Assembly: GCA_030549205.1 (NCBI GenBank)
Contig: JAUKTV010000035.1
Span: forward strand, 1 to 24,275
DNA: 24,275 nucleotides
From: Apiosordaria backusii
Taxonomy: Eukaryota; Ascomycota; Sordariomycetes; Sordariales; Lasiosphaeriaceae
Direction: 5' to 3'
This document shows positions 10,650 to 20,235 of this stretch, one piece after another. Position numbers and translations under genes: made by a program. How positions within the stretch are numbered: position 1 is the first letter of the stretch; every line of letters starts with the position of its first letter. The notes beneath the pieces were generated by a model. That model was not told the DNA's origin. It made no database searches and saw only the letters and a program-made list of their open reading frames with translations.

Positions 10650-11430
10650 TATTAGTATTAATATAGTTTAAAATAGCTAGTAAGCTATAGTAAAGTACCT
10701 TTTTATATAATACTGTATTTATTTTATTAAAAAGGTATATAGAATTTATAAAGTATTTATTACTGTAAATATAAGGTATATATATTTTAAAAAAAAGGTA
10801 TAGAGAAGGTAATTATATATATTTATAGTAATAAAGAAGATATATAGAATCTTTTATAATAGGACTGCTATTTACTAGTTACCGACGGATAGGTTATATA
10901 ACGGATAGGTTATATATAAAGTAAATAGACTTATATAATAGGTAGGTTAGTATTGGTAGGGTTTATAAAGAAATAGGGTAAAGAAATTAATTAAGTTTAG
11001 AAAAAACGGTAATAGCACTATTGATATCTTTAAAGAAGTACTTTAATTTAACTTTAAAAGGATTTAATATACTTTTATAAAGGTAAATCTCTTTCCCTTT
11101 CTTTAACTTATTATAAAAAAGGCCTTAAAGCTATTGGGAATTAAAGAAAAGGCTCTATATATTATAGGCCTACTAACGTTCGGCTATTTCCTTAATAATA
11201 TAGTAAATATTAAAGTTAAAGCTTATTTCTACTTTACTAATATTATTAAATATAATATATATACTTTCTAACCTTTGGTAATACTTATAAGATTTTTAAT
11301 GCCTATTCTTAATTATAAAGTATCCTTTTATTAAATAGAAGATAATACTAAAGTAAAAGGTATAAATAATATAGTATATAAACCTATACTAACTATTATT
11401 TACTTATTAAATTTACTTTATTATAACTAT
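10650..11430 (+). pseudogene. RIP-degraded ORF of unknown family, plus strand
   Basis: One plus-strand frame reads protein-like from about 10650 to 11430, with an uninterrupted run of more than 50 codons at about 11107-11268 (words LGIKEKALYIIGLLTFGY and FTNIIKYNIYTF) and stops otherwise mainly TAA/TAG at Gln/Trp-like places (for example VNRLI-stop-stop-VG-stop-YW). It starts about 45 bp from, and points away from, the upstream end of the minus-strand relic. I do not recognise the family; a Gag-like first ORF of a retroelement is possible. The minus strand is also fairly open here, which weakens the strand call. Confidence 0.4.
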
Positions 11431-11782
11431 TAAAAAAGGGATTTCTAAACAGATATATTCTATATTTAATTGACTATATTTATTATTATCCCTATTATTA
11501 TTAAACGGTAAATTAGCCTTAAAATTAAAGTTATATAAATTATTTAAAAATAAAAATAGTAAATCGGCCTTAAGATTAAAGTTAAGTGGACTATTTAAAA
11601 ATAGTAAATTGGCTTTAAAATCAAAGTTATATAGACTATTTAAAAACAGGAATAACAAATTGGCCTTAAAATTAAGGTTATATAGATTATTTAAAAATAG
11701 TAAATCGGCTTTAAAATAGAAGTTATATAGGTTATTTAAAGATAATAAATAATTAAATAGTAAATCGGCCTTACTATATTAA
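11413..11782 (-). other. Stop-free minus-strand run over a codon-multiple repeat; probably not a gene
   Basis: About 123 codons carry no stop on the minus strand, the longest such run outside the solo LTR. The only start is a non-ATG TTG at 11656-11658. The translation is low-complexity: a repeated 15-20-residue unit of Leu, Phe and Asn with LYNF and FKAN words. The openness follows from a repeat whose unit happens to lack stops in this frame. The plus strand is equally open from about 11474 to 11715 and agrees in orientation with the flanking plus-strand relics, so I favour the plus strand as the originally coding one. Confidence 0.5.
11509..11775 (+). repeat. Tandem repeat with 45/51/60-bp units, all multiples of three
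   Basis: Units start with (T/C)AAATYGGCYTTAA at 11509, 11560, 11605, 11656, 11701 and 11761, giving lengths of 51, 45, 51, 45 and 60 bp. Every length difference is a multiple of three, so the frame is kept. Read on the plus strand, each unit gives a Lys/Leu-rich motif of the form K-(S/L)-A-L-K-x-K-L-Y-(R/K)-L-F-K-N, with one TAG in the fifth unit. This looks like a degraded peptide repeat inside the plus-strand relic, downstream of a frame change near 11430. Confidence 0.8.
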
Positions 11783-11949
11783 AGTAAAGTATAATATTTA
11801 TAAAAAGATAATAGCTACTAAATATTTAAACTAAAGTAATTATTAAAAAAGAAGAGTTAATATAAAGAATTGCATTACTCGATATTTATTAAATTTAAAT
11901 TACTATTTAATATAAATATACTGTTCTATAATATAGATTAAGTTAAAGT

Positions 11950-12370
11950 TAGTTATAATCTTTCTTTTTAAAGGAACTTTTTAATAATTAATATATAGAT
12001 TTTTAATAGGAATTGCTAACTAACCTATTAATAGATATTAAGAAACATTTAATAGTACTTTAATAAGTATAGTTTAAGGGATTAAGGTTAAATTAAAGTA
12101 TAGGCTTAGGTTATTAAGACTTAAAAGGGAAAAGGGCTAGTCGGTATAGGGTTATATTTTTAAAAGAACAAGTACTGGATTTTAAAATAGACTATTATAT
12201 TACTTTAGTTTTAAAGCGTTTTAAAGTATTAAATTAGCCTTTAATAAATAGTTGTTTTTTAAAGTAGGCTATTTTAAATAGTAAAGGTTAATTATAATAC
12301 TTTATCCTTAAAATTAAAAGGTAAGGTATAAAGGAGGTTTCTATACTATTTAAGCTAATTATAATCGGTT
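11950..12370 (+). pseudogene. Plus-strand coding relic, possible continuation of the 10650 relic
   Basis: Translation in one plus-strand frame gives long protein-like runs with few stops: KGKRASRYRVIFLKEQ and DFKIDYYITLVLKRFKVLN (about 12120-12230), then LKIKR and IKEVSILFKLIIIGF near 12320-12370. Stops are mostly TAA/TAG. The family is not recognised. It follows the codon-multiple repeat at 11509-11775 in the same orientation, so the three segments may be one decayed ORF of roughly 570 codons broken by small indels. Confidence 0.4.
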
Positions 12371-12394
12371 TTATTTTTAAAAAATAAATAAAAA

Positions 12395-12499
12395 ATAGCT
12401 AAAAACTAAAATATACTAAAATCCCTTTCTAAACCTAAGTTTTTATTTAAAGAATAGTTAAAAACTAAAATATATTAAAATCCCTTTTTAAACTTAAAT
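12395..12499. repeat. Two direct ~45-bp repeats, 59 bp apart
   Basis: Both copies contain ATAG(C/T)TAAAAACTAAAATA, TA(C/T)TAAAATCCCTTT and TAAAC(C/T)TAA. They lie just beyond the end of the plus-strand relic and differ mostly by C/T changes. Confidence 0.8.
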
Positions 12500-14105
12500 C
12501 TTCATTATTCTAATCTAAACTATTATAATCTTTGTTTATTTCCTCTTAATTTACCTTATCTCTATTCTTTAAATTTATATTTAACCTTCTATTTTTATTT
12601 CTATCTTTATCCTTTTAATCTATTATAGTATTAAATAATACCGAAAGGTTAAGGTTATTATTAAGCTTTTAAATATCGTTATTATATAGTAAGTTAAAAG
12701 TATAAATAGTAAGTAAAGATATATTGTTTAGAATAGACTATACTACTGTTTTATTAATAGTAAATAGAATATAGTAAAGGTTAAAGATCTTTATATTTTA
12801 CTTTTAAATTACTTAGTTAAAAATTTATTATTTATTTTTATTTTAAACTTAAAATTCCAACTTCCTTATAAACTATAGTAATTAAAAGGGCAGTAATATT
12901 AATATTAATATATTAAATCTAAACTTATTAGTAAATAAAAGAAGCGGTTTATATTATTATATATATTATAGAAATTTCTTTTTAAAGTTCGGTAGTATAT
13001 ATATAAGATATAATATATAGATACTTACAATTAATATAATAGTATCTTTAGGTTATTTAATATAGGTATTTAATTAGCTATTTATTAGGCTGTTTTATCC
13101 TTTACTATTACTTTCATAATAATAATTAACATCTTTAACTATACTTTTACCTTATCCTTCTATTTAAATGCTTTATTTTAATTCTATTTACTATTAATCC
13201 ACTAGTTTACTTTAAGATCGATTAAATCCTATCTAAATCGACAGAGTTTAGTATATTATTTAGAAAATAAAGTATTAAAGATATATATAGTTAACTTTTA
13301 AATAAAGGAAAGGCTTTTATTTCGCTTTTTATTATCTTTCTTTAATATAGTTATTATAATGTCGGTAAATTTAAAGTAACTGCCGTTATTTAACTTTAGG
13401 ATTTTATACTTATAGGCTTTTAATATAGTAAATTATATACTACTATTATATTAGTACTATCTTTTAATTATTAAGTTATATAAGATAGACCTATACTTAA
13501 TATTATAAATAGTCGATTAAGTCTTAATATAGTAGGTAATATAGAAGAGGAATGTAGTAAATAATATAAGAAAGTAATATAGTAAGTAATATAGGAAAGG
13601 AAGAAAAAAAGTAAATAAGATCCTTTTTAACCCTATATAGGTATTAGTATCTAGCTTTAGTATAAGCCGGTAAGGAAGTTATTAGTATAGTTATAAGTAA
13701 TTTAATATAAAGGAGGTATTTAAAAGGTTTAGCTATAATATTATTATATAAGCTTATTATTAAACTTAATAGTAAAAGGTTTAACTATATAGTAAGTATA
13801 TAATAAGTATATAATAACTATATAACTATAACGGTAGCCCTAGACAGTTTAAGTAGTATACTAGATTAACTGTAAAGAAAACTAATGCTAGGTATAGTAT
13901 TGTAAAAGAATTTTTTTTTTAAAAGCTCTACTTTTTAAAAAGATATATAGAAATTTCTTATTAATATCCTTATTTATCTTTTATAATAGTAATTATAAAA
14001 GTTAAACTGTATATTATATTTACTATAATATAAAGTTAGCTTTTTTCAATAGGTTATATTTTTTTTAAAAATCCCTTTAACTTTAAGTTATATAGAGCTT
14101 TTTAA
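12500..14105. other. AT-rich sequence, no assignable gene
   Basis: A purine-rich stretch with repeated GTAATATAG words lies at about 13530-13610, and a TAAGTATATAATA duplication lies at 13790-13820. I found no protein motif that I can support. The left half may hold the tail of the plus-strand relic, and the right half the continuation of the minus-strand relic at 14110. Confidence 0.5.
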
Positions 14106-14109
14106 ACTT

Positions 14110-14880
14110 ATACTTATTTTATATTTAAATTGTCTTCTATATATAGTAGAGTTTTAAACTAAAAAAGTATTGCTAAACTTTATAAACCTTACCGAACTTA
14201 CCTTCCTTTACTTTATTTAAAGACCTTTATATTATTATAAAGTATAAGAATTCGGTTAGCCTTAGCCTTTAAAACTCTTTAAAAGCTTTCTTTAAATTTT
14301 ACTTTTAAAAACTGATTATTATAAAATAGTGGTATTCTTTAAAAAAATATAAATACTATTTTTAACTGCTTTAATTAAAAGTTTAAAAAAGTAAATGTAC
14401 CCTAATTACTATTAGATTTTAATTATTAAAGAAGAGTTTATATATTATTTTACTAAGTATCTGGCCTATTTAATATTTCTTTTTTTTATTAATAATAATA
14501 GGGTTTACTTTATTATAGTTATTTAAAATCTACTTAAAGGTCTATTATTTAACTGATAGTTTTTTTATTAAAGGTACTAATCTTATAGTCTTAAACTATT
14601 TTATTAAAAGCAGTAATTCTAAAGATAATAATTTTAAAGTTTTAGCTTTTTTATAATTATAGCCTTTATTACTTTAAAAAACTTTAACGTTATTAACTAC
14701 TATCTCCTTTATCTTTTCCTTTATACTAGAATAAATATCTTTATTAAAAGGTATAGTAGAAATTACTAAGCTATTTTTATAATTAGTAATAATAGAAGGT
14801 ATTATTATATTAGTATATTTTTTTAAGTTAAGTATTAATATATTCTTAACTTAAGTTAAATATTTAAAGTATTCTTTATA
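14110..14880 (-). pseudogene. Minus-strand coding relic with a weak protein-kinase P-loop-like motif
   Basis: In one minus-strand frame the stretch 14870-14650 is nearly stop-free (words NIIIPSIITNYKNSLVIS and IPFNKDIYSSIKEKIKEI). Near 14215-14165 the same frame reads KEGKFGKVYKV, which fits the kinase glycine loop G-x-G-x-F-G-x-V-Y-x-V if two Gly codons were changed by G-to-A transitions. A YYI-stop-KTI word follows about 15 residues later, where the kinase family has its Val-x-Lys. I could not find a convincing HRD or DFG motif downstream. The frame has many stops between 14400 and 14300. The kinase assignment is therefore weak; the presence of degraded coding sequence is somewhat better supported. 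Confidence 0.3.
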
Positions 14881-14934
14881 CCTTTATTAAAGTAAGAGGT
14901 TTTAAAATAACTTTCTTATAGTATATAGTATAGG

Positions 14935-14939
14935 AATTT
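14935..14939. repeat. Target-site duplication, left copy (AATTT)
   Basis: The five bases AATTT directly precede the TGTCACA end of the LTR and match the five bases following it. A 5-bp duplication is usual for Copia and Gypsy LTR elements. Confidence 0.85.
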
Positions 14940-14972
14940 TGTCACAACCCTGGTATATGGACAAGAATAACG

Positions 14973-15033
14973 ATTGGTTGTGGAACCACGGAAAGTAAGG
15001 ACCAATCAGGAATACACCTAGGAGAGCCAATCA
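14973..15033. promoter_or_regulatory. Three CCAAT-type boxes in the LTR U3
   Basis: ATTGG (inverted CCAAT) lies at 14973-14977, and CCAATCA at 15002-15008 and 15027-15033, some 150-200 bp before the TATA box. CCAAT is the binding word of the HAP/CBC complex in fungi. Their clustering in the U3 region fits a promoter, but the match is short. Confidence 0.45.
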
Positions 15034-15048
15034 CGGTAAGGGACAGTT

Positions 15049-15162
15049 GATCAGTGTGCTCAGGGCGCTGAGCAGACTGAGTGGGATGCTCAGTCTGCTT
15101 GGAGCACTGAGCAGACCAAGCAGAGTGATCAGTGTGCTCGGGGCACTGAGCAAGGTGAGCAC
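15049..15162 (+). repeat. Imperfect 36-42-bp repeats in the LTR U3, three units
   Basis: GATCAGTGTGCTC starts at 15049 and again at 15127 (78 bp apart), and a related GATGCTCAGTCTGC starts at about 15085. Each unit continues into a GCACTGAGCAG-like word. The units are rich in GCTCAG/CTGAGC and so contain short inverted repeats. Repeated U3 units in LTRs commonly act as enhancers; that role here is inference. Confidence 0.75.
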
Positions 15163-15177
15163 GACTAGGAAAGGGTC

Positions 15178-15185
15178 TATATATA
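15178..15185 (+). promoter_or_regulatory. TATA box of the solo LTR
   Basis: TATATATA lies just downstream of the U3 repeats and about 180 bp before the LTR end, a usual place for the U3/R transition. It would start transcription rightwards into the degraded flank. Confidence 0.6.
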
Positions 15186-15366
15186 CGGAGGAACTAGATA
15201 ACTTGTAGATAGTTCCGTAGTATGCAATCACAGCTTGTATTCACGGTATCTAGTATTTACATTGAGACATCTCGTTGTGCACTGTTTAGCTGCACCGAAC
15301 CGTTATTTCAGAAGTCACCTTCAACTGTGTATCCCTTTCAGAGGTTCTGATCAGGGGTTCGTCACA

Positions 15367-15371
15367 AATTT
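15367..15371. repeat. Target-site duplication, right copy (AATTT)
   Basis: Identical to 14935-14939, directly after the terminal CA of the LTR. It shows that the LTR boundaries are exact, and the identity of the two copies in a region of heavy mutation argues for recent insertion. Confidence 0.85.
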
Positions 15372-15386
15372 CGAAATTAAATAATA

Positions 15387-15760
15387 GAAAAGCTGGAGTC
15401 TATTAAAAAGACTATAAATAAGAATTTAATTAAAAAACTAAAGGAAATTAAAGTATTGTAAATGGTAGTTTAAAAGATAGTAAAAGGCGATATAATTAAT
15501 AAATTAAAGAAGAAGATAGAGGTATTATAGATTGTAATTTAAAAAGGAAAGGAAGTATGTTAAATATAAATTGGTAGCTTTTTAAAATAAAGTATATCTT
15601 TTATTAAGTAGTAGTTTTTAATTTATATATAGTATAAAGAAGAAGAGAAGATATAAAATAGTAAGGTAATATAAAGGAAGAAAAATGTTATTAAAAAAAG
15701 GAATAGAGTTTTTAAGTTTAAGGAAAGAAGGAAAAGATTTTTTAAAAGTTAAGACTTGAA
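15387..15760 (+). pseudogene. Lys/Glu-rich coding relic directly right of the solo LTR
   Basis: From 15387 the plus strand reads a charged, heptad-like stretch (EKLESIKKTINKNLIKKLKEI, then KLKKKIEVL) interrupted by TAA/TAG at Gln-like places. Downstream are Lys/Arg-rich pieces in shifted frames (RKKNV, RKEGKDF), with a frame-terminating TGA near 15757. This resembles the coiled, basic tail of a transposase or Gag protein, but no catalytic motif is visible. The LTR insertion lies 20 bp upstream, so it may have split this relic from sequence left of 14935. Confidence 0.35.
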
Positions 15761-15960
15761 AAGTTAACTATATAAATAGTTTAGTAGGATATAAAAAGCT
15801 TACTTAACTTTTAATATTTTTAATAAAAGTTCTATTTCTACTATAGTCTAACATTTACAGTCTAATACTTATAGTCTAATACTTATAGTTTAAAGCCTAC
15901 TATTTTTAATAGTTAAGGCCTATTTAATATTTATAAGACTTTTTTAAATTAAAGTATACT

Positions 15961-16040
15961 TTTCTACTTAAGCTTTTACTATATAGTATAATAGTAACTA
16001 TCTATTGTAAACTTAAGCCTTATAAAAACCTAATTTAATA
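15961..16040. repeat. ~80-bp direct repeat, left copy
   Basis: Matches 16898-16977 closely, through TACTTAAGCTTTTACTATAT, AGTATAATAGTA, TAAACTTA and ATAAA-ACCTAATTTAAT words. The copies are 937 bp apart and differ by transitions. They could be a duplicated segment or the remains of terminal repeats of a ~1-kb element. Confidence 0.8.
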
Positions 16041-16897
16041 TAAATAAAGTATAGTAAATATAGCTATCTATTATATTTAATAATAGCTTTAAGAAATTAA
16101 TTTAAGTATTTTATTTTATAAAAGTTAACTATAATATACTAAAATAAAAATATTTATATTTATATACTTCTTTTTTACTTATTATTAATATAATTATAAA
16201 TAAACTTATCTTTTCTTTTAAATAATACTCGAATACCACTAATAGCCTTTATTTATAACTTTATATACTATAAGCTATTTCTAAATAAAATTTTACTATA
16301 AATAATATATATATATTTAACTTTATAAATATACTATTTATATTAAATAAAACTCTACCTTTTAAAAAGAAATATTATTATAAAGAAAATAACTATATAT
16401 ATTAGCCTCTTTTATATTTATTAATAATCTAAAAAAACATATATATATATCCTTTACTATAATAATATTAAAATACTTATATATAGATATAATTATTAAG
16501 CTAATAGTCTACTATAAATCTTTTAAAAACTATTAAATATTAGTTAAATATATACCCTTTAGGTTTATTACTTTAAAAAAGATAGTTATTTAAAATATTA
16601 AAGATATAATGAAATTACTAATTTAAAATAAAAGGCAATAAATAATAAAGAAGTAATTAACCTTTATTACCTTTTTAAAAAGCCAAAGGTATAAAATGCA
16701 TACCCTATATTTATAATTTAAAATAGTCAACCTATATTTTATTAAATAAAAGCTATAAGCTTTTAAATTAATTAAAGTTAACTTATTTTTTCTTTATATA
16801 GATAGTTTAGCCTCCTAATTAATAGAATGTAAGCCTTTAAATAGCCCTATAGTAAAATAAAATATTAAGTAAATGCTAAATAATTAATAGATAGATT
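16041..16897. other. AT-rich sequence between two direct repeats; weak helicase-like words
   Basis: The stretch lies between the 80-bp direct repeats. On the plus strand near 16495-16560 one frame reads KLIVYYKSFKNY-stop-ILVKYI, which loosely resembles the K-x-I-V-Y-C-x-S...L-A-x-x-L strand-helix of RecQ-type helicases with Cys changed to Tyr. Nothing upstream or downstream confirms it, so I do not call a gene. Confidence 0.35.
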
Positions 16898-16977
16898 TTC
16901 CTACTTAAGCTTTTACTATATAGTATAATAGTAGTTACTTATTATAAACTTAGGCTTTATAAAGACTTAATTTAATA
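16898..16977. repeat. ~80-bp direct repeat, right copy
   Basis: Partner of 15961-16040. It ends four bases before the first unit of the 71-bp array, so it marks the left boundary of that array. Confidence 0.8.
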
Positions 16978-16980
16978 ATA

Positions 16981-19420
16981 TTAATCTTTTAATATTTTTA
17001 TTAAAAGATATATTTTATAGTATATTAAACTTTTAATATTCTTATTAAAAGATAAATTAAGACCTTTTTTTTTAAAATTTCTCTACTAATCTCCTAATAA
17101 AAATATCGGAAGATATATTTAGTATATTAATTTCTTAATATTTTTATCGAAAGATATATTTTATAATATATTAAACTTAGAAGTATTATTTAGTATATTA
17201 ATCTTCCGATATTTTTATTAGGAGATATATTTTATAGTATATTAAACTTAAAAGTATTATTTAATATATTAAATTTAGAAATATTATTTAATATATTAAT
17301 ATTTTTATTAGGAAATGTATTTTATAATATATTAAACTTAAAAGTATAATTTAATATATTAATCTCCTAACATTTTTATTAAAAGATATATTTTATAATA
17401 TATTAAACTTAAAAGTATAATTTAATATATTAATTTTCTAATATTTTTATTAAAAGATATATTTTATAGTATATTGAACTTAAAAGTATTATTTAGTATA
17501 TTGATTTTCTGATATTTTTATTAGAAAATGCATTTTATAGTATATTAAACTTAAAAGTATTATTTAATATATTAATCTTTTAATATTTTTATTAGGAAAT
17601 ATATTTTATAATATATTAAACTTAAAAGTATAATTTAGGATATTAATCTCCTAATATTTTTATCGGAAGATATATTTTATAATATATTAAACTTAAAAGT
17701 ATAATTTAATATACTAATCTCCTAATATTTTTATCGGGAGATATATTTTATAATATATTAAACTTAAAAGTGTTATTTAGTATATTGATCTTCCGATATT
17801 TTTATTAAAAGATATATTTTATAGTATATTGAACTTAAAAGTATAATTAAGTATATTAATTTCTTAATATTTTATTAAAAGATATATTTAGTATATTAAT
17901 CTTTTAATATTTTATAGTATATTAAACTTAAGAATGTAATTAAGTATATTAATTTTCTAATAAAAATATTAAAAGATATATTTAGTATATTAATCTTTTA
18001 TTAAAAAGGCCGGGAGATATATTTAGTATATTAATCTCCTAATATTTTTATTAAGAGATATATTTTACAATATATTAAACTTAAAAGTATAATTTAGTAT
18101 ATTAATCTTCCGACATTTTTATTAAGAAATATATTTTATAATATATTAAATTTAAAAGTATAATTAAATATATTAATTTCCTAATATTTTATTAGGAAAT
18201 GTATTTGATATATTAATCTTTTAATATTTTATAATATATTAAATTCGGAAATGTAATTGGATATATTAATCTCTTAATAAAAATGTTAAAAGATATATTT
18301 AGTATATTAATCTTCTATTAAAAAGGCCGGAAGATATATTTAGTATATTAATCTTCTATTAAAAAGGCCGGAAGATATATTTAATATATTAATCTTTTAA
18401 TATTTTTATCGGAAGATATATTTTATAGTATATTAAACTTAAGAATATTATTTAATATATTAATATTCTAACATTTTTATTAAGAGATATATTTTATAGT
18501 ATATTAAATTTAAAAATATTATTTAGTATATTAATCTTCTAATATTTTTATTAGGAAATATATTTTATAATATATTAAATTTAAAAATATTATTTAATAT
18601 ATTAATCTTTTAATATTTTTATCAGAAGATATATTTTATAGTATATTGAACTTAAGAATGTTATTTAATATATTAATCTTCTAATATCTTTATTAAAAGA
18701 TATATTTTATAATATATTAAACTTAAAAATGTTATTTAATATATTAATCTTCTGATATTTTTATTAAAAGATATATTTTATAGTATATTAAACTTAAGAA
18801 TATTATTTATTATATTAATCTTCCGACATTTTTATTAGGAAATATATTTTATAATATATTAAACTTAAAAATATTATTTAGTATATTAATCTTCCGATAT
18901 TTTTATTAGAAAATATATTTTATAGTATATTGAACTTAAAAATATTATTTAATATATTAATCTCTTGACATTTTTATTAAAAAATATATTTTATAGTATA
19001 TTAAATTTAAAAATGTTATTTAATATATTAATCTCCTAATATTTTTATCGGAAAATATATTTTATATCTTAAAAATATTATTTAATATATTAATCTCCCG
19101 ATATTTTTATCAGGAGATATATTTTATAATATATTAAACTTAAAAATGTTATTTAATATATTAATCTCCTAACATTTTTATTAGAAAATATATTTTATAG
19201 TATTTTAAATTCGGAAGTATAATTTAATATATTAATCTTTTAATATTTTTATTAAAAAATATATTTTTTAATATATTAAATTTAAAAGTATTATTTAATA
19301 TATTAATCTTTTAATATTTTTATTAAAAAATATATTTTATAATTAAACTTAAAAGTATTATTTAGTATATTAATCTTCTAATATTTTTATTAAAAGATAT
19401 ATTTTATAATATATTAAACT
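16981..19420. repeat. Satellite-like array of about 33 units of 71 bp, each with dyad symmetry
   Basis: The word ATTTTTAT recurs at about 17212, 17302, 17373, 17444 and 17515 and so on to 19390, with a regular 71-bp spacing and occasional longer or shorter units. Each unit holds an inverted repeat around it: arms such as ATCTCCCGA and TCAGGAGAT at 19093-19118, or CTTCCGA...TCGGAAG in others. A second inverted pair is formed by AATATATTAAA and TTTAATATATT flanking CTTAAAAGTAT. Arm sequences vary between copies by C/T and G/A. A ~50-bp block (TTTTAATATTCTTATTA, then AAATTAA-ACCTTTTTT) occurs near both ends, at 17031-17080 and 19420-19466. No coding frame is seen. Confidence 0.9.
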
Positions 19421-19466
19421 TTTAATATTCTTATTAGGAAATAAATTAAAACCTTTTTTATTAAAA

Positions 19467-20235
19467 TACAGTACTTAATTATAGACTTTACAGTGTATTT
19501 TAGCCTATAACCTATAGGGCTAATAATAATCAATAGCTTAAAATTATAGCACTTATTAATACTTTACTATAGTAATTATAGTAATCTTTAAATTTTTAAA
19601 GTAGCTTAATACTTTAAGTAGTTAATATACTATAATAGTAAAATGTTAATACCTTATACTTTATAAACGGCTTTTAGTTAATGTATTTAATAGTTAAATT
19701 TAATTAACCGGTTAAATCTATAGTTAATAGACTTAATAGATATTTAGGCTTTATAGTTAATAAACTTAATAGGCATTTAGGCCTTATAGTTAATAGACTT
19801 GATAGGCATTTAAGCTTTAAAATAGAAAGAGGTTTAGAAAGTAATATAGAGTTAAAGACTTATAATAGGTTTTATCTTTTATAACTATTTACTATAATAT
19901 TTTCCTTATTAATAAGTTAATTTAATATATTAATTTACTATATTTTATAATACCTTATAAGCTTATATTATAGTATTTACCTTCTATATATTATAGGGCA
20001 TTACTTCTATAATCTACCTTCCTTTAATATTTAACTACTATTATATACTATAAATAAAGCCTTCTTTACTTTTAATATTCTATACCGTTCCCTATATAAG
20101 TCTATACCTATAGGCCTATAAAATATCTATTTTAATAAATTATAAGCTTAAGTTTATATTGCTTAAATAAATTTCTTTATTTTATAACCTCTATAATAAT
20201 ACCTATCCTATAAGCCCTATTTATTTTAAGCTATT
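19467..20235. other. AT-rich sequence between array and Copia relic; possible remains of a 5' LTR
   Basis: The only structure I see is the 33-bp triplicate at 19721. The position just upstream of Gag is where the 5' LTR and primer binding site of the Copia relic should lie, but I cannot define TG/CA ends, a target duplication or a tRNA-complementary site. Confidence 0.4.
19721..19819. repeat. Three tandem 33-bp repeats
   Basis: TAGTTAATAGACTTAATAG followed by (A/G)(T/C)ATTTAGG begins at 19721, 19754 and 19787, exactly 33 bp apart. Differences are transitions. It lies about 520 bp upstream of the first readable Gag codons, so it could be an LTR-internal repeat like the one in the solo LTR. 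Confidence 0.85.

Larger units (their letters stand above)
14940..15366 (+). mobile_element. Solo LTR of an LTR retrotransposon, not mutated by RIP
   Basis: This 427-bp island starts TGTCACAACCC and ends GGGGTTCGTCACA. The ends are the TG...CA of LTRs and form an imperfect inverted repeat. It is flanked by AATTT on both sides. Base composition is near balanced, with normal CA and TG frequency, unlike everything around it. A TATATATA box at 15178-15185 sets the U3-R-U5 direction as plus. No internal gag-pol, primer binding site or second LTR is present, so it is most simply a solo LTR left by LTR-LTR recombination. The superfamily is uncertain; Copia or Gypsy both fit. The 66-codon minus-strand ORF inside it (15031-15231) is a by-product of GC content and has no family likeness. 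Confidence 0.9.

Noticed and set aside
11413..11658. 81-codon minus-strand ORF
   Set aside because: It starts at TTG, is a low-complexity Leu/Phe/Asn translation of a tandem repeat, and runs opposite to the flanking plus-strand relics. Treated as a repeat by-product.
15031..15231. 66-codon minus-strand ORF
   Set aside because: It lies wholly inside the solo LTR, antisense to its TATA box, covers the U3 repeats, and encodes a Leu/Ser-rich repeat with no family likeness. It is open because the island is GC-balanced.
16495..16560. RecQ helicase motif in plus-strand frame
   Set aside because: Only one short phrase fits, no Walker A or DEAH-type motif was found near it, and the region has ordinary stop density. 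Not annotated as a gene.
17080..19420. Hairpins of the 71-bp units as intrinsic terminators
   Set aside because: The dyads repeat about 33 times in AT-only sequence with no gene upstream, and the T-runs are part of the repeat.
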